Below, one piece after another: positions 23,936 through 35,985 of a stretch of 64,000 nt of DNA. How positions within the stretch are numbered: position 1 is the stretch's first letter; every line of letters begins with the position of its first letter. A model generated the notes under the pieces. That model was not told where the DNA came from. It searched no databases and saw only the letters and a list, made by a program, of their open reading frames with translations. This DNA comes from Zhengitettix transpicula. Its lineage: Eukaryota > Arthropoda > Insecta > Orthoptera > Tetrigidae. The stretch lies in NCBI GenBank assembly GCA_037074705.1, contig CM073592.1:28182629-28246628 (forward strand). Reading direction: 5' to 3'. A program made the translations under genes and the position numbers.

Positions 23936-25439
23936 CAGGGGATGGGCACCGCTGTGGCCTTGAGGAGCAGGGATAGCTGCAGGACTCCTCTCCAGTGACG
24001 TCACGCGTGAGTACTACCGCCTCGGCACGGGTTATGCATATTGATACTGCCGCAATTACGCAAAGTCCCTCTTATGAATAATACATCACCACTAATTAAA
24101 TTGTCAAGCCCACGACAACTCAGATCAAAATCAGTTCACACTTTCTTAGAAAACGAGACAGCTTGAGCTGATCACTGAAGATCAGACATGAAAATGAAGA
24201 GTAGTTTTTTTTTTCACTGAAGGATACAACTTGTAAAGAACAAACATTTGATGACTTTGGGTTTCGAAATTTTTCCCTACGTGGTAATAATATTTTAACA
24301 TAAGAAAAGGAAAGTTAAATTCGTTTACTGGAATAATTTCATATTAAAATAGAAATTATGAAGTTGTAAATTTTAAGTCAATCTTACGATTGAAATATAC
24401 AAAAATATAAATGTTTAACGTTCTTTAATTTCCTGTTGTACTAAAAACTGTGCTATTTCTATAATATGTTTCTATAATAATACAATTTGTAATTTATGTC
24501 TTCATTTTATAATGGTACGAAACATTTTAGATTATACTGATTTCCAAATAATTAAATAACTTTGTTACTGATTTGCATATGCCAGATATTCAGATAAATA
24601 TAATATGTTTATGTTGAAGGATGGAACTAATAGTTAAACAAAAAATATCAATAAAGTAGTTACATATATTAGTTAATTTTGAAACGACGTACATTAAAAA
24701 AATAAACTAAGGAGAAATGAGAATTTAAGAGAAAATTATAATTATTCAAGAGCTGAATGAAGTTATGAATTATTGAAATATAATTATTTATTTATTTACA
24801 ATTAATTAATGCCGTGTTATTCTAATTACCAACGTAACACAGTAATCTCTTAATTCTTTCCCATCTTCACACCTTGGACCGTTTTGCATTGACTATTAAA
24901 TACACGCATTCCATATATCGAAATTTTATTTTTTAAAGTTTGAATTAATATTTTTTCAAAATATATCTCGAATCAATTATAGTTTATGACCAATAAAGTA
25001 GAGTTTATTTTTTAAAAATAGAAACGTTTCGGTACTTATTTGTACCTTCTTCAGTTTGTTTGATTCATAGTCAGACCAATTGAACGTTTATAATTTTAAA
25101 CTCATATATGTACACTACATAACGTTTGAGTTAATTCAAAACTCGTCAAACGTAGGCCCCGAAACGTTGTTACATTGAACTGTTTTTTTTTTAGTTTTAA
25201 AAAAACTGTTATTGGTCGAAAACTGTATTTTAGTCTTTATATTTAAGTTTTAATTGGTGTTACATTTGTTCCTTTCAATTGAAATATTTCACTACATTGC
25301 GCACATATACTCCAGAGTTTTTTTGTTATTCTCATACCTATAACATTCCTCTTCACACCCAAGTCAATGTTACCACATATTAGATAGTATTATAGTTCTC
25401 TTCAGCCATGGAGTGAGATTTCGTGATCATAACATTTTA

Positions 25440-26643
25440 CGAGGGTGAATCAAATATAAACGAGACTTTTGGACAAGCGCGCGCAATAGTGATGGAAGAA
25501 CGTTCCGCTGTTATTGGCTGTTAGGTTGGTTTGTCAGGAGTGGGGGAAGCACGTGACTCATCATCATAGACTCGCTCAGTGTCCATCGTTACGATGTCCG
25601 AGCAGGAGGTACCTCCCTCTATTGCGCAACGTATTGTTATCAAGTTTTTAGCTGCAGAAGGTGTAAAACCGGCCGAAATCTTGAGAAGATTGACTGCACA
25701 GTTCGGGGAAGAGACGCTGTCGCGAGCTAGAGTGTTTGCTTGGCATAAACAGTTCGTGGAGGGCCGTGAACGTGACCGCAGACCCCGCACCAGCATTACA
25801 GCGGGCAACATCGACGGTGTTCGTCAACTTGTTGAAGGTGATAGGCGTCTAACAACTTCGGATATTGCAATTGAGGTTGGAATAAGTTATGGGAGCACTC
25901 AGAGGAGCTAGGGTATCGCAAGGTGGGTTCCTCGCCCTCTCACAGTTGACCAGAAACTGAATCGTTTTCAAGTGTGTGAGCGTCTTCTTGCACGATTTCG
26001 GGAAGAAGGAGACCCATTTCTTTCTCACATTGTCACCTGTGATGAAACGTGGGTGCATCACTACACCCCTGAGTCGAAACAAGCGAGTATGGAGTGGAGG
26101 AAGAAAGGAGGAACCGGACCAGTGAAAGCCAAGTCACGATTATCGGCTGGCAAGGTTTTGGCTACCGTTTTTTTTGACCAGCGTGGCCTGCTGCACCTTG
26201 ATTTTTTGCATGAGCGCAGAACAATTAATGCGGCATACTACTGCCAAATTTTGACTGAGGTCAGACTTGCATATCGCCGCAGAAGACGAGACCTTCCTCC
26301 ATGACAATGCTCGCCCCCATACAGCAGCCCTGACACTGGAACACCCTCCATACAGTCCACACCTGTCTCCCTGCGACTTCCATGTCTTTGGTCCTCTCAA
26401 GGAAGCTTTGGGAGGGCAAAAATTCCACAGCGATAATGAGGTTGAAGCATATGTGCGCAATTGGCTACAAACACGACCTGACTCTTTTTATGTGGAAGGA
26501 ATTAAAAAATTACCTATACGCTGGGAAAAGTGTGTTTATAAATCAGGAGATTATGCAGAAAAATAAACTATGATTGTTTGTGCGTTTAAAATGAAAATTA
26601 ATATTTAAAAAAATAAGTCTTGTTTATATTTGATTCACCCTCG
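25440..26643 (+). mobile_element. mariner-family DNA transposon, near-complete but defective
   Basis: A 1204-bp element with 29-bp inverted ends (25440-25468 and 26615-26643; outer bases CGAGGGTGAATCAAATA; one mismatch seen) flanked by the TA target duplication at 25438-25439 and 26644-26645. It encloses a mariner transposase frame on the + strand. Size, TA target and the D,D(34)D-type protein are those of Tc1/mariner elements moving by cut and paste. Near-identical ends and a legible coding region point to fairly recent insertion. Its right end is about 290 bp upstream of the Shaw start codon. Confidence 0.93.
25594..26566 (+). pseudogene. mariner transposase, broken (frameshifts and internal deletions)
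   Basis: Starts MSEQEVPPSI; the N-terminal helix-turn-helix part runs through EILRRLTAQFG and DIAIEVGISYGS. It reaches TAG at 25909-25911. The stop arises from a small deletion that shifts the frame: the same bases one frame over read ELGYRK, matching the LGYRK of relatives. The first frame resumes at RWVPRPLT and contains TCDETWVHHYTPES with the first catalytic Asp (26041-26043). Near 26255-26270 the frame shifts again to HDNARPHTA (second Asp, 26303-26305) and SPCDFHVFGPLKEAL (third Asp, 26375-26377). Only 23 residues separate the last two Asp instead of the family's 34, an 11-residue deletion. The end KCVYKSGDYAEK followed by TAA is typical. All three catalytic Asp survive, but no single intact protein can be made. 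Confidence 0.93.
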
Positions 26644-26935
26644 TATTACTTAATTTTATATTTAATGAAATATGTCTCTTAATCGGGCCAAAATGTCTGA
26701 CTCGTAAAAATGCTGTATGACATTCATTTGCCATTCCTCCGGCAGTTCAAAGACAGAGATCCCATTTCAGCGTGACACACAATTTAATTATTTAAACCAA
26801 ATAATAGTTATCAGTTTATAAATTTGGATTTGCATTATTTTCGAGCACCTTGAAGTATTGTGAACTCGTTTACTTGTCGACGAGCGGAGAGACTGATTGC
26901 CTGTCCACAAAGCAGGAGGCTGGTCCGGCTGAGCG

Positions 26936-27262
26936 ATGAACCTGATCAACATGGACGCGGAGAACCGCGTGGTGCTGAACGTGGGTGGCATCCGGCACGA
27001 GACGTACAAGGCAACGCTGAAGAAGATCCCCGCCACGCGGCTGTCGAGGCTCACGGAGGCGCTGGCCAACTACGACCCGATCCTCAACGAGTACTTCTTC
27101 GACAGGCACCCCGGGGTCTTCGCGCAGGTCCTCAACTACTACCGCACGGGCAAGCTGCACTACCCCACAGACGTCTGCGGACCGCTCTTCGAGGAGGAGC
27201 TCGAGTTCTGGGGCCTCGACTCCAACCAGGTCGAGCCCTGCTGCTGGATGACCTACACTCAG
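26936..27262 (+). CDS. Shaw: Shaw voltage-gated K+ channel, coding exon 1 (T1/BTB domain)
   Basis: Encodes residues 1-109, the cytoplasmic T1 tetramerisation domain that lets Kv3/Shaw subunits assemble only with their own subfamily. The peptide opens MNLINMD and contains [14 protein letters not shown]. It carries the zinc-binding motif of non-Shaker T1 domains, H75-x5-C81-x20-C102-C103. The start is secure: an in-frame TGA lies at 26930-26932, two codons upstream of the ATG. The exon ends after Q109 at a clean donor (CAG|GTAAAC), phase 0. An open frame continues into the intron to 27406 but loses all similarity after the donor. Exon 1 is GC-rich in AT-rich surroundings. A mariner ends about 290 bp upstream. 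The family assignment rests on recognising the protein by eye and is very strong; the choice of Shaw over its paralogue Shawl rests on the T1 and linker sequence and is somewhat less sure. Confidence 0.95.
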
Positions 27263-27679
27263 GTAAACACTCTCATATTCGGTTGGGTGAGTTTTGGTCA
27301 CGATTCTTCTGTCGTCAACACGATTCCCGTTGCATGTTGTGATGGAATAATGCTTACTGGAGCGGGAAAACTCAGGAGGACGAACGCTGGCAAAGGCGTC
27401 GTGTAGTATTTCAGCGCCGTGAAAGAATCATCCAATGATCCAATAATTCTATGACTGGTGTAGGATCAGGGCTCATACGTAATTGGATCGTCTGACACCC
27501 ATAGAACTTTAAAGGAAAAAATATTTTACCGCCTAAATTTTATCAGATGTTTTTGGTTTTGTGGACCTCTGTAGAATTGGGATTTAAATTGTAATGCCTT
27601 ATAGTTTTTTCTCTTTTATTTCTCAAGACAACTTATTACAACTTACACAGCATAAACCCACAACATTAATGATAAAATT

Positions 27680-27932
27680 TCACTTTTCAATACAGTCACT
27701 GTCGTTTTCAACAGTTTCTGTTCACCTTTTAACAAAAGCCTGTATTCCACTGCGGTAAAAAGCGTGGTCTTGCTTCCTAAGCCATCGACGCACGGATGTT
27801 TTCACGGCCTCAGCCATTTAGCTTCGTTACAGTGACGAATACACCACCGACCAGTGCTGACGTCCACTGTTGCACCATCATGAATGATATTTCAATCACA
27901 GAACGCTGTCTAATTACGTCAATGTCAGCCAT
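27680..27932 (-). pseudogene. Internally deleted mariner-like transposase remnant
   Basis: Reading the minus strand from an ATG at 27930-27932 gives MADIDVIRQRSVIE, a mariner-like N-terminus. It then runs directly into a C-terminal region (SALVGGVF, AVKTSVRRWLRKQ, FYRSGIQAFVKR, DCIEK) ending at a stop at 27680-27682. Most of the catalytic domain is absent, and there are at least one frameshift and one in-frame stop. A possible terminal inverted repeat, CTTTACTTATTGAACCACC, lies at about 28072-28090. I could not find its partner on the left. It lies in Shaw intron 1, antisense to the gene, and differs from the mariner at 25440. Confidence 0.65.
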
Positions 27933-28939
27933 TTTGCAAGAAGGTGCAGTGGTGACACCTGTTGGCTTTGGAAGTTGTTACTGCAGTGGAACGGAGAAGA
28001 ATGTAGGAGGAATCGCGCCAATTTCAAAATTTTCAGATAACTAACTTATTTAAGGATAAAAAAAAAGTAAAACTTTACTTATTGAACCACCTTCGTGCTG
28101 CTTGCGCAAAAAAAATATAGTAACATGGATTGATTTATTAAAACGTCACAACGTACTCTCGCAATTCACTCCGTTTCTCTGTCCAACGTTCCACTGTTTT
28201 ACTTTTTCCTCGTGTTTCCTTGTTGCTCAATGCCTCCGAGTTATTCACAACCGCACATAAGACAGCGTTTTGTGCGTCCGACGCGGTTACCTTTGAGCTG
28301 ATTGAGGAGCGACCTGAGACGGATGTCTGGAGAATCCGTGGCTATTAATAGTTAGCGACCTGCGCCGTGTCTCGTGACCGCCACTGAAGCCTGGAATTAA
28401 CCCCGGGACCGCGGCTGTCACCTCCAGCGATCCATCACCAGAGATGACCCAAGTAATGGCCTACGGGAATCAAGTGGGGGAGTTCACTAACGCATAACCA
28501 GCAATTTTCTCCTAAATATATACTTCAGATAAACAACTCTCCGAAATATACTGTGACAACAAATAAATTAAAATTTACAGATAATTGAAACCAGTGCAAT
28601 AAATATATAAGATTATTACGCCGATATTTTAAAGAAATTTAAAAATAATTAAACTTTCTGTATAATTATTAGACAACTATCTTTGGTTTTATCAACAATT
28701 ATTTAATTTGGAATAAATTTTGGCGACTCTTTTCTTAACTCATTTAACTGTTTTTAAGCTATAATTTTTATACTTCCAACTTATACGATAAAAAATATCA
28801 GTTGCTATTGAATATACACTATTATTGTAATTTTTACAAAGTGTCTTAAATGTTTATATTATGCATCAACGTGTTGAATGAATGAAGTCATTTTTAAGCT
28901 GTCAAACATAATAAACAGTTTCATTGAGACTGCAATACT

Positions 28940-29477
28940 TTTTTTAGGGCAACAGGCTACATGAGGGTGATCCACACAGTGGCAACTCCCCTTTAATAGC
29001 ATAGGAATGAATTTGAAAGGGGGGCTGCGGAAGGGTAGAGGAAGGTAGCCAAGGGTTAACTAGGGCCCCCGGGCTAAAGTTTAAGGAACCTACCTGGCAT
29101 TCGCCTAAAAGTAATGCAGGGAAAACCCTAGAAAAACCTGCATCGGGTAGGTCGGGCATTGGGTACTTGCCCCACGCCCTTCCGATAGCGGGAGAGGAGT
29201 TAGCTGTGGGGACGCAGCATTTTCTTCTCCGTACCTCGATCAGTTTAGGAGGCAGCCGGCCGACTGTTCCAATGGGAACAGAGAAAACAACTCTTACCGT
29301 ATGCCGAAGGTCTGTGACCCTGGAACATACACCTTTCAAAACAGGCCGAGGTTCCTCGGCTTGTGGGAACATTAGTTCAAAAACGGAGAGGAGAAGGCAT
29401 CCCCAAAGGTAGCCCCTTCGTGTCTCTCCTACAAGGTTCTGCCTGCGAGAGAATAGCCCTCGCAGACAGCTCTTATA
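28940..29477 (-). mobile_element. Family S retroelement, copy 1 of second tandem pair
   Basis: Minus-strand sense, with poly(A) seen as T at 28938-28945. It is preceded by GAGACTGCAATACT (28926-28939) and followed by GAGACTGCAGTACT (29478-29491). The 5' end is CTCGCAGACAGCTCTTATA. It lies in Shaw intron 1. Confidence 0.85.
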
Positions 29478-29491
29478 GAGACTGCAGTACT

Positions 29492-30040
29492 TTTTTTTAT
29501 TTTTTATTTTTTTAGGGCAACAGTCTACATGTGGGTGATCCACATTGGGCAACTCTTCTTTAATAGCATAGGAAGGGATTATAAAGGGGGGATGCGGAAG
29601 GGTAGAGGAAGGTAGCCAAAGGTTAACTAGGGCCTCCGGGCTATATTTTAAGGATGCTACCCGGCATTCGCCTAAATAAATGTAGGGAAAACCTTAGAAA
29701 AACCTGCATCGGGTAGGTCGGGCATTGGGTACTTGTCCCACGCCCTTCCGATAGCGGGAGAGGAGTTTGCTGTGGGGACGCAGCATTCCCTTCTCCGTGC
29801 CTCGACCAGTTTAGGTGGCAACTGGCCGACTATTCCAATGGGAACAGAGAACAACTCTTACCGTATGCCCAAGGTCTGTGACCCCGGAACATTCACCTCT
29901 CAAAACAGGCCGATGTGCCTCGGCTTGTGCGAACCTTAGTTCAAAAACGGAGAGGAAAAGCATCCCCAAAGGTAGCCCGTTCGTGTCTCTCCTACAATGT
30001 TCTGCCTGCGAGAGAATAGCCCTCGCACACAGCTCTTATA
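29492..30040 (-). mobile_element. Family S retroelement, copy 2 of second tandem pair
   Basis: Same orientation and the same 5' end as its neighbour. Its other side has a third copy of the direct repeat, GAGACTGCAGTACT at 30041-30054. The tail is T8-A-T6-A-T7-like. Confidence 0.85.
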
Positions 30041-30120
30041 GAGACTGCAGTACTAATTTTTCGAATTATTTAGGCAATAAAATTTTTTTAATAAGTGAGA
30101 CAAATGTTAAAATTAAAAAA

Positions 30121-30562
30121 AATTACGTATGATTCAAAATAATAAATAAGAAAGATAGCTAATACAGACAAAAAGGATAATATAAATACCACACAACGTT
30201 TCTGGGATCCTTGTTCCTTTCGTCAGGTGCTAAGAAGAGCGTAGTGCGACACAACTGCACTGGTCAAACTTCACAGCTATTAATTTACAAACAGACACTA
30301 CTAAACTCAATAATTGCTATGATTCCTTAATATTACGCTAAACCTTCTGTTTTCCCATTGTCATTGCTCCCTTATTGTTACGTCAACCCTTCGACTTTCC
30401 CATTGTCGTTGCGTTTTCGTCGCTTTTGAGTGTCGTTATCTAACGAGTGCAGTTGTATTTCTGTAGGCTCTTCCTAGCACCTGACAAAAGGTACAAGGAT
30501 CCCAGAAACGTTGTGTGGTATTTATATTACTTTTTTTTGTCTGTATTAGCTATCTTTCTTAT
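30121..30562. mobile_element. Family B fold-back element with enlarged centre
   Basis: Outer arms as in the other copies (ATAAATACCACACAACGTTT on the left, GGATCCCAGAAACGTTGTG on the right). The centre is about 200 bp and includes two TTCCCATTGTC-containing near-repeats. The right module reads CTGACAA, a change from CTGACGA. Confidence 0.75.
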
Positions 30563-31379
30563 ACAAAAAAATTATTACACTTCAAGTTTAATTTCAGTAA
30601 TTGGTTTGCGATAATTCATCGTTTTGCATAAACTACGAAGTTCCAGTAACTTGCGCACGTCGCCGGCTCAAGAAATTACGTTCCTATCTGGAGCAGGGTT
30701 TCAGCTGTGAACTGCCTCGCTCAAGGACCTTCATTATTTGTCCCGCAGTTCTCTTGATGTGAAAACAAAAGTGCGCTATCTGCGGACCTCTTCACATTTT
30801 ATGCAAGACTAAATCACGTCGTCTTCTCTGCTCTCATAACACATCTCCTAGAGAAAACCCCCCTTGGACGTTGTCCGGAATTGCCGTGGAGAGTTCGTCT
30901 GCAATTTATTAAACTTCACGTAACATCTTAAAAATTAAACTAATAAATTAACGTAAATTCAAGTCATTTTTAACAGTTTCAAAGAGCAACGTTCCTGAAT
31001 TATTATTTTGCAACTCACATTTAGATAATTATCATACACGGCAAATTAATTTTTCTCCTATTCCTTTACAAGTTCAACTTGCAGTCTTCCAGACTTTTCA
31101 TGGCATTGATCCACCAATCAAATTGATCATTCTGTTTGTCGCTTATGATTTATTGTTTCCGCAATGTGTCCCACTGTTTCAAATTTCAGAAATGGTCGCT
31201 TATGTCACAGTCGTTTAATTTTTTCGGTAAATCATTACTTTCAACGTGCATAATTAATTATGTCTCTGTAAATCCTTTATTATGCAGACCAAATCTTCAG
31301 CTGTTCGATAAATTCGGTAAAATCCTTCCTTGCAACTGGTAATTTAGAATTCTGATTGAATTGTTATTAATGAAAAAAA

Positions 31380-31650
31380 ATACGTCTGATTGAAAATTAA
31401 TAATAAAGAAACAAAGTCAAATACAGACAAAACAAGTGTTAAAATAAATACCAAACAACGTTTCTGGAATCCTTTCCCCTTTTCTTCGGGTACTAAGAAG
31501 AGCCTAGAGGGACACAACTGCACTCGTCCGTTAACAAAACTCTCTAGGCTCTTCTTATCACCTGACGAAAGGAACAAGGATCCCAGAAACGTTGTGTGGT
31601 ATTTATATTATCACTTCTCCAGTCTGTATTTGACTATCTTTTTTATTATT
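31380..31650. mobile_element. Family B fold-back element
   Basis: TACGTCTGATTGAAAAT left end, symmetric arms, spacer CACAACTGCACTCGTCCG. The right module CTGACGA (31562-31568) ... GAAAC is intact. Confidence 0.8.
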
Positions 31651-31750
31651 AGAAATGTTATTAAACTGGAACGTTGCACTCTGAAACCCGCCACCGTCAA
31701 TTTCGCCCGTCGCGATGAAGAACCACGCAGAAAATGTATATTTATTTAAT

Positions 31751-33092
31751 ACTAACTGGGTGCCCGGCGTTGCCCGAGATGTCCCGATACACTCCAATTT
31801 CGGTTGCTTTTGCGCTATTTTTATGTAACGCTCCTCGAACCCTATCCCTAAATGTGCTCACCTCCCATGCTGAAGGTGTTTAAGTCACTGACTTAAAATT
31901 ATATTTGTAGACATATAATTTTTCCATCTGAAATTAAATTATTTGGTGGTTTTAGCAATCTGCAGTTGGTAGCATTGTATAAAATTAATTCAAAACATTA
32001 CGAAATACGCTGTCTTCAATAAAAAAAATATCAATTTTGAACATTTAAGTATTGTTTTTATCATAATTCTATGTATCTTCCAGTGCGTATTGCAAGATAT
32101 AATTGGGCAACATATTGGTCCCTGATCCCGTTAAATATTCCACGTCAAAAGTCAAGTTATTTAAAAGAAAATTAATGCCATGGATTGTATAACCTTTCAT
32201 AATAAAGTATATTTATCACTCGATGTGGTATTGGTAGATTTAATTACACTTATTATTCCATCAAAATATTTTTGCTCAGCTTCATTTCTCAGTAATTAAA
32301 CATCTATAACGTCGTTCCCAAAAATGGAAAACAAATATTGCTATCCTAACCTCAAATTTTTGTTTCACGACACAAATACGTTGCGTAAAGTATAATTAAT
32401 TGTACATTTAATTCAATTTAAATGTTCCTATTTCTGTACATACCTTTGACTGATGGTGCATTAATTGAATAACGACTTTCGGAGTTCCGTACGTCATTTT
32501 CAATACTTTTATAGTTACAAACATATAATTCAGCAGTCGTACCTCAGACTAATCTTATTATCTTCTGAAATATTATTCAGGATACAATAGTACGATATAT
32601 TATGAAATTTTATAAATCTCGACCGACACACATTTGAATGTATTATAAGACGCCATATTGGCTTTATCAAAGATAGCGGGATAACTAACTATTCCAAATT
32701 AACTTTGCGCAAGGATGGTAAAGTGTTTCGTATTGTTTTTTATTACTATTCGATGGAGTATTACTGGAAAAAATTTTACTTTTTATTCAATCAAAATATT
32801 TCTGCTTTATTTCATTACGAAATACAGAACTATATTTAGGATGCGTCAATGTCTTGAAAACTTATGACGTCATCGTCTCGCCCAGTAATTTAACACTAAT
32901 TCGTAACTTATTTCAATTATAATTATTTCCACGTTTATTCTAGGGGTTTCTCACCCCCACAGTACCGGTTCTCGATTTTGGCAGAATATATATACCAATT
33001 TTTGTTGCATTCTGTCCACGCGATAAAATTTTTATAAAGAACAACGTAAATACATACATACATACAAATATACATCCTTTTTTATTATATAG
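31751..33092 (+). mobile_element. Family A repeat, long copy
   Basis: 5' end ACTAACTGGGTGCCCGGCG followed by the GAGATGTCCCGATA variant seen in the A copies at 36.8-38.3 kb. The 3' two thirds match the 62.4-kb copy type. It ends TTATTATATAG exactly where the next copy begins. Confidence 0.75.
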
Positions 33093-33696
33093 ACTAGCTG
33101 GGTGCCCGGTGTTGCTCGTGTACTTATTTATATAAACTCGAAAAAGTATTTAATTGATTACTTAAATATATTCCTTGAGTATTTCAGGATATAATCGTCA
33201 CTCAGTCTTCATACATTACGAAATATTACATTGATGAAATTGTTAGCTAGACTCACAACTAATACAACGCGAAAATTAACTTACATTTTCCCCCAAGGAT
33301 GGTAAAGTAATTCGTATTCTTCTTTATTACCATTCGATGGAATATTGCTGTATAAAATTATACTTTTTATTTAAAGAAAATATTTCTGCTTTATTTCATT
33401 CCTAATAAAGGAGATATTTCCTTTGTTCGTTGCGTAGTAACGTCTTTCTCTCGCGTGACGTCATTGTCTCTTGGCGCGCAGTAATTTAATATTTAATGAT
33501 CACGGTTTTAAATTATAATTCTTTCCACATGTATGCTAGGCGTTTCTCACCCTCACAGTACCGTTTCTCGTGTTTTGAAGAATTTGTGTACCAATTTTTG
33601 TTGCAATCTATCCACGCTTTTAAATTTGTATAGAAATTAACGTAAATACATACATACATACATACATACAAATATACATCCTTTTTTATTATATAG
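33093..33696 (+). mobile_element. Family A repeat, head-to-tail with the previous copy
   Basis: Starts ACTAGCTGGGTGCCCGGTG with no spacer after the preceding copy and ends in a CATA microsatellite and TATTATATAG. Nearly identical to copy 1 at 76-636. Confidence 0.8.
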
Positions 33697-33699
33697 ATA

Positions 33700-35130
33700 C
33701 AAATGGCGGTAGGCTAAATTAAAATAAATTATTTGACTATAAATGAAATTACAATACAAAATAAAGGATTTTTAATTGAATGACCAGGACGTGTGGGCAG
33801 TATCAATCGAAGATCAATTTTGAAAAAAAAAACACACATTATATATAAATTCAATAATAGAACTATTTTGTCCCGAAAAAGAAAACAATGCAATTATAAT
33901 AAATTTCTCGGGGTTTAGCACCTAGATGGTTGTCGTTTATGTATCTATATATAGTCTACAGCGGTAGAGAAAGACAGCGGAACAGTCATCATCAAGAAAT
34001 ATGAACCTGGTGTTTAACTGAGAAAAATTTCGTAACAATTTACACCATGAAAGCTTACATTCATTAATGCAATTATTAGAAACAAAATGCGACCACCTAG
34101 CACAATTTCTCTCGACGTACTGGTTTACAGGAAGCGTGAAATGCCATCTAGGTGTCGTTTCGGCGTACTACACATCCTTCACCAAGCATCACATAAATTC
34201 CGGGAACCGTTGGACATTACCTTATTCAAAAGAAACGACAGGAAACTGATATATCAAAAACCACTGTTTCAAAATCACAATTTAAAAATGATTCTCAATT
34301 TTTTTTGGTGATATATTGGACAATAGAAAGTTTTTTTTTGGTTGCTTCTGCTGATCTAAAAAGGAACTGAAAATTTATCTCTCTTTCCCTGTAAATAATA
34401 AGAGCAGAAAATTTATTTTTAAGCTCTTGATATCCATGACAGTAGGATTTAGGATGTTTATGATTTAGTGGAAAATATTCGCTACAATTGTTCGTCCACG
34501 AATAATGTGAAAGGAAAATTAATTGCGTGAGGCAATCAAAAATAGTTTGAGAACAATATGCCATTTTCCCCACGTTTTGAATGGAAGCTTTTTTTAATGT
34601 GGAGTTTTAAACTGTGAATAGTTGAGCAACGCTGTTTAACCGACGTTACAGCCCTAAGCCATTGTTTGTGGCTCATAAATATAACCTTTGTCAATAAACG
34701 AGGAGTGTTGTTTCGGTTTTTATTCGGACGGCTGTGTCTTGTTTGTTGGCTTTTCTCGTCCAAATGTTTTATCAGTGACGTCAGCAGCTTTATGCACTCG
34801 TCAGGTGGTAGTCGGCTTTAATCTGGCGACAGGCGTGGAGATGACGCGACCGTTCCTATTCACGGAGCCGCCATCGACGGAATTTCTCTCCTCGCTTCCT
34901 TCCGCCAGGCTCATTTATTTTCTCACTCAGGCAACCCTCCATCTTGTAACAAGTAAGAGATTATCTCTTCGAATATTTTGTTGCTATAAATCAACGATCA
35001 AAACATATCAAATTTACCTAGGTTAATTTTAAAAAAATAATAATCACGTTTACAGGTTAATTTAAATGCTACGTCTCAAGGGGTCTTGTTGTGAATACAT
35101 TCTTTGTCAGGGAATTGTAAACTAAAAAAA
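33700..35130. other. Unassigned DNA in Shaw intron 1
   Basis: AT-rich, with a GC-richer patch at 34720-34920 carrying an open frame of about 112 codons (34688-35026, +) that matches nothing I recognise. Confidence 0.4.
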
Positions 35131-35133
35131 AAT

Positions 35134-35434
35134 CCATTGAAAATTATGAATAAGAAAGCCAATACAGACAAAAAAGGTAATATAAATACCACACAACTTT
35201 TCTGGGATCCTTGTTCCTTTCGTCAGGTGCTAAGAATAGCCTAGAGAAACACAACTGCACTTGTCAGTTGACAGTAGACAAGGCTTTTGAGTGTTGTGAA
35301 CTGGCCAGTGCAGTTGTGTTTCTCTAGGCTCTTCTTAGGACCTGACGAATCCCAGAAACGTTGAGTGGTATTTATATTACATTTTTTGTCTGTATTGGCC
35401 ATCTTCCTTATTCATTATTTTCAATCAGACGTAA
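35134..35434. mobile_element. Family B fold-back element
   Basis: Outer ends CCATTGAAAATTATGAATAAG and TTTTCAATCAGACGTAAA, with arms as elsewhere. The right module has lost part of its stem (CCTGACGAATCCCAGAAACG). Confidence 0.75.
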
Positions 35435-35519
35435 ATGTTTCCGCTTATTATATTTTTTTCATTTTTCCATTTCAAATTATTGACAGAAATTATTATTAAA
35501 ATTTAGCTGGTCGAAGGAT

Positions 35520-35695
35520 TTTTTTTTAGAGTAACAGGCTACCTGAGTGTAATCCACGTGGTGGCAACTCCCCTTTAATAGCATGGGAAGGGTTTTGAAA
35601 GTGGGAGGGATGCCGAATGGTAGAGAAAGGTAGCTAAGGGTTAACTAAGGCCCAGTCGACCAGTTTTGGAGGCAGCTGGCCGACTGTTCCAATGA
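35520..35695 (-). mobile_element. Family S fragment
   Basis: The 3' end (T run at 35519-35527) and the first 120 bp are followed, after an internal deletion, by CAGTTTTGGAGGCAGCTGGC. It stops at GTTCCAATG. Confidence 0.75.
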
Positions 35696-35985
35696 TGACG
35701 TATTTATTTACATAGTTCTTGTTGTTCACTCCAAGTCTGTTGTTTTGGCTGCTACGTCAACAGATAATTTTTCTATTCAATCTATATTATATTACTAACG
35801 TAATTGAATATTCTTAAAATATATATCCGAAGTATCTACATTTGAAAACTAATAAAGATATGATCACCTAAATAATTAGAACCTAACCCTCGAACTTTTA
35901 TTTTTAATACAAACAAATTAAGACAAAATAAATATTTTATACTCATATATGGTTTAGGTTCCAAACTCAAACAAATAACAGCCGA

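Larger units (their letters stand above)
20290..25437. other. Unassigned DNA upstream of the mariner
   Basis: Mostly AT-rich. A GC-richer segment lies at 22895-23545, and a (GT)n run at 23917-23935. Frames at 20993-21340 and 23006-23372 match nothing I know. One hairpin module is on the minus strand at 25026-25054. 5' non-coding exons of Shaw could lie here but cannot be seen. Confidence 0.4.

Noticed and set aside
26860..27342. 160-codon frame and the opposite 143-codon frame over Shaw exon 1
   Set aside because: Shadows of the T1 exon in other frames, without recognisable motifs.
34688..35026. 112-codon frame as a possible gene
   Set aside because: No start context, splice partner, domain or recognisable similarity; it lies inside the Shaw intron and ends in AT-rich sequence.
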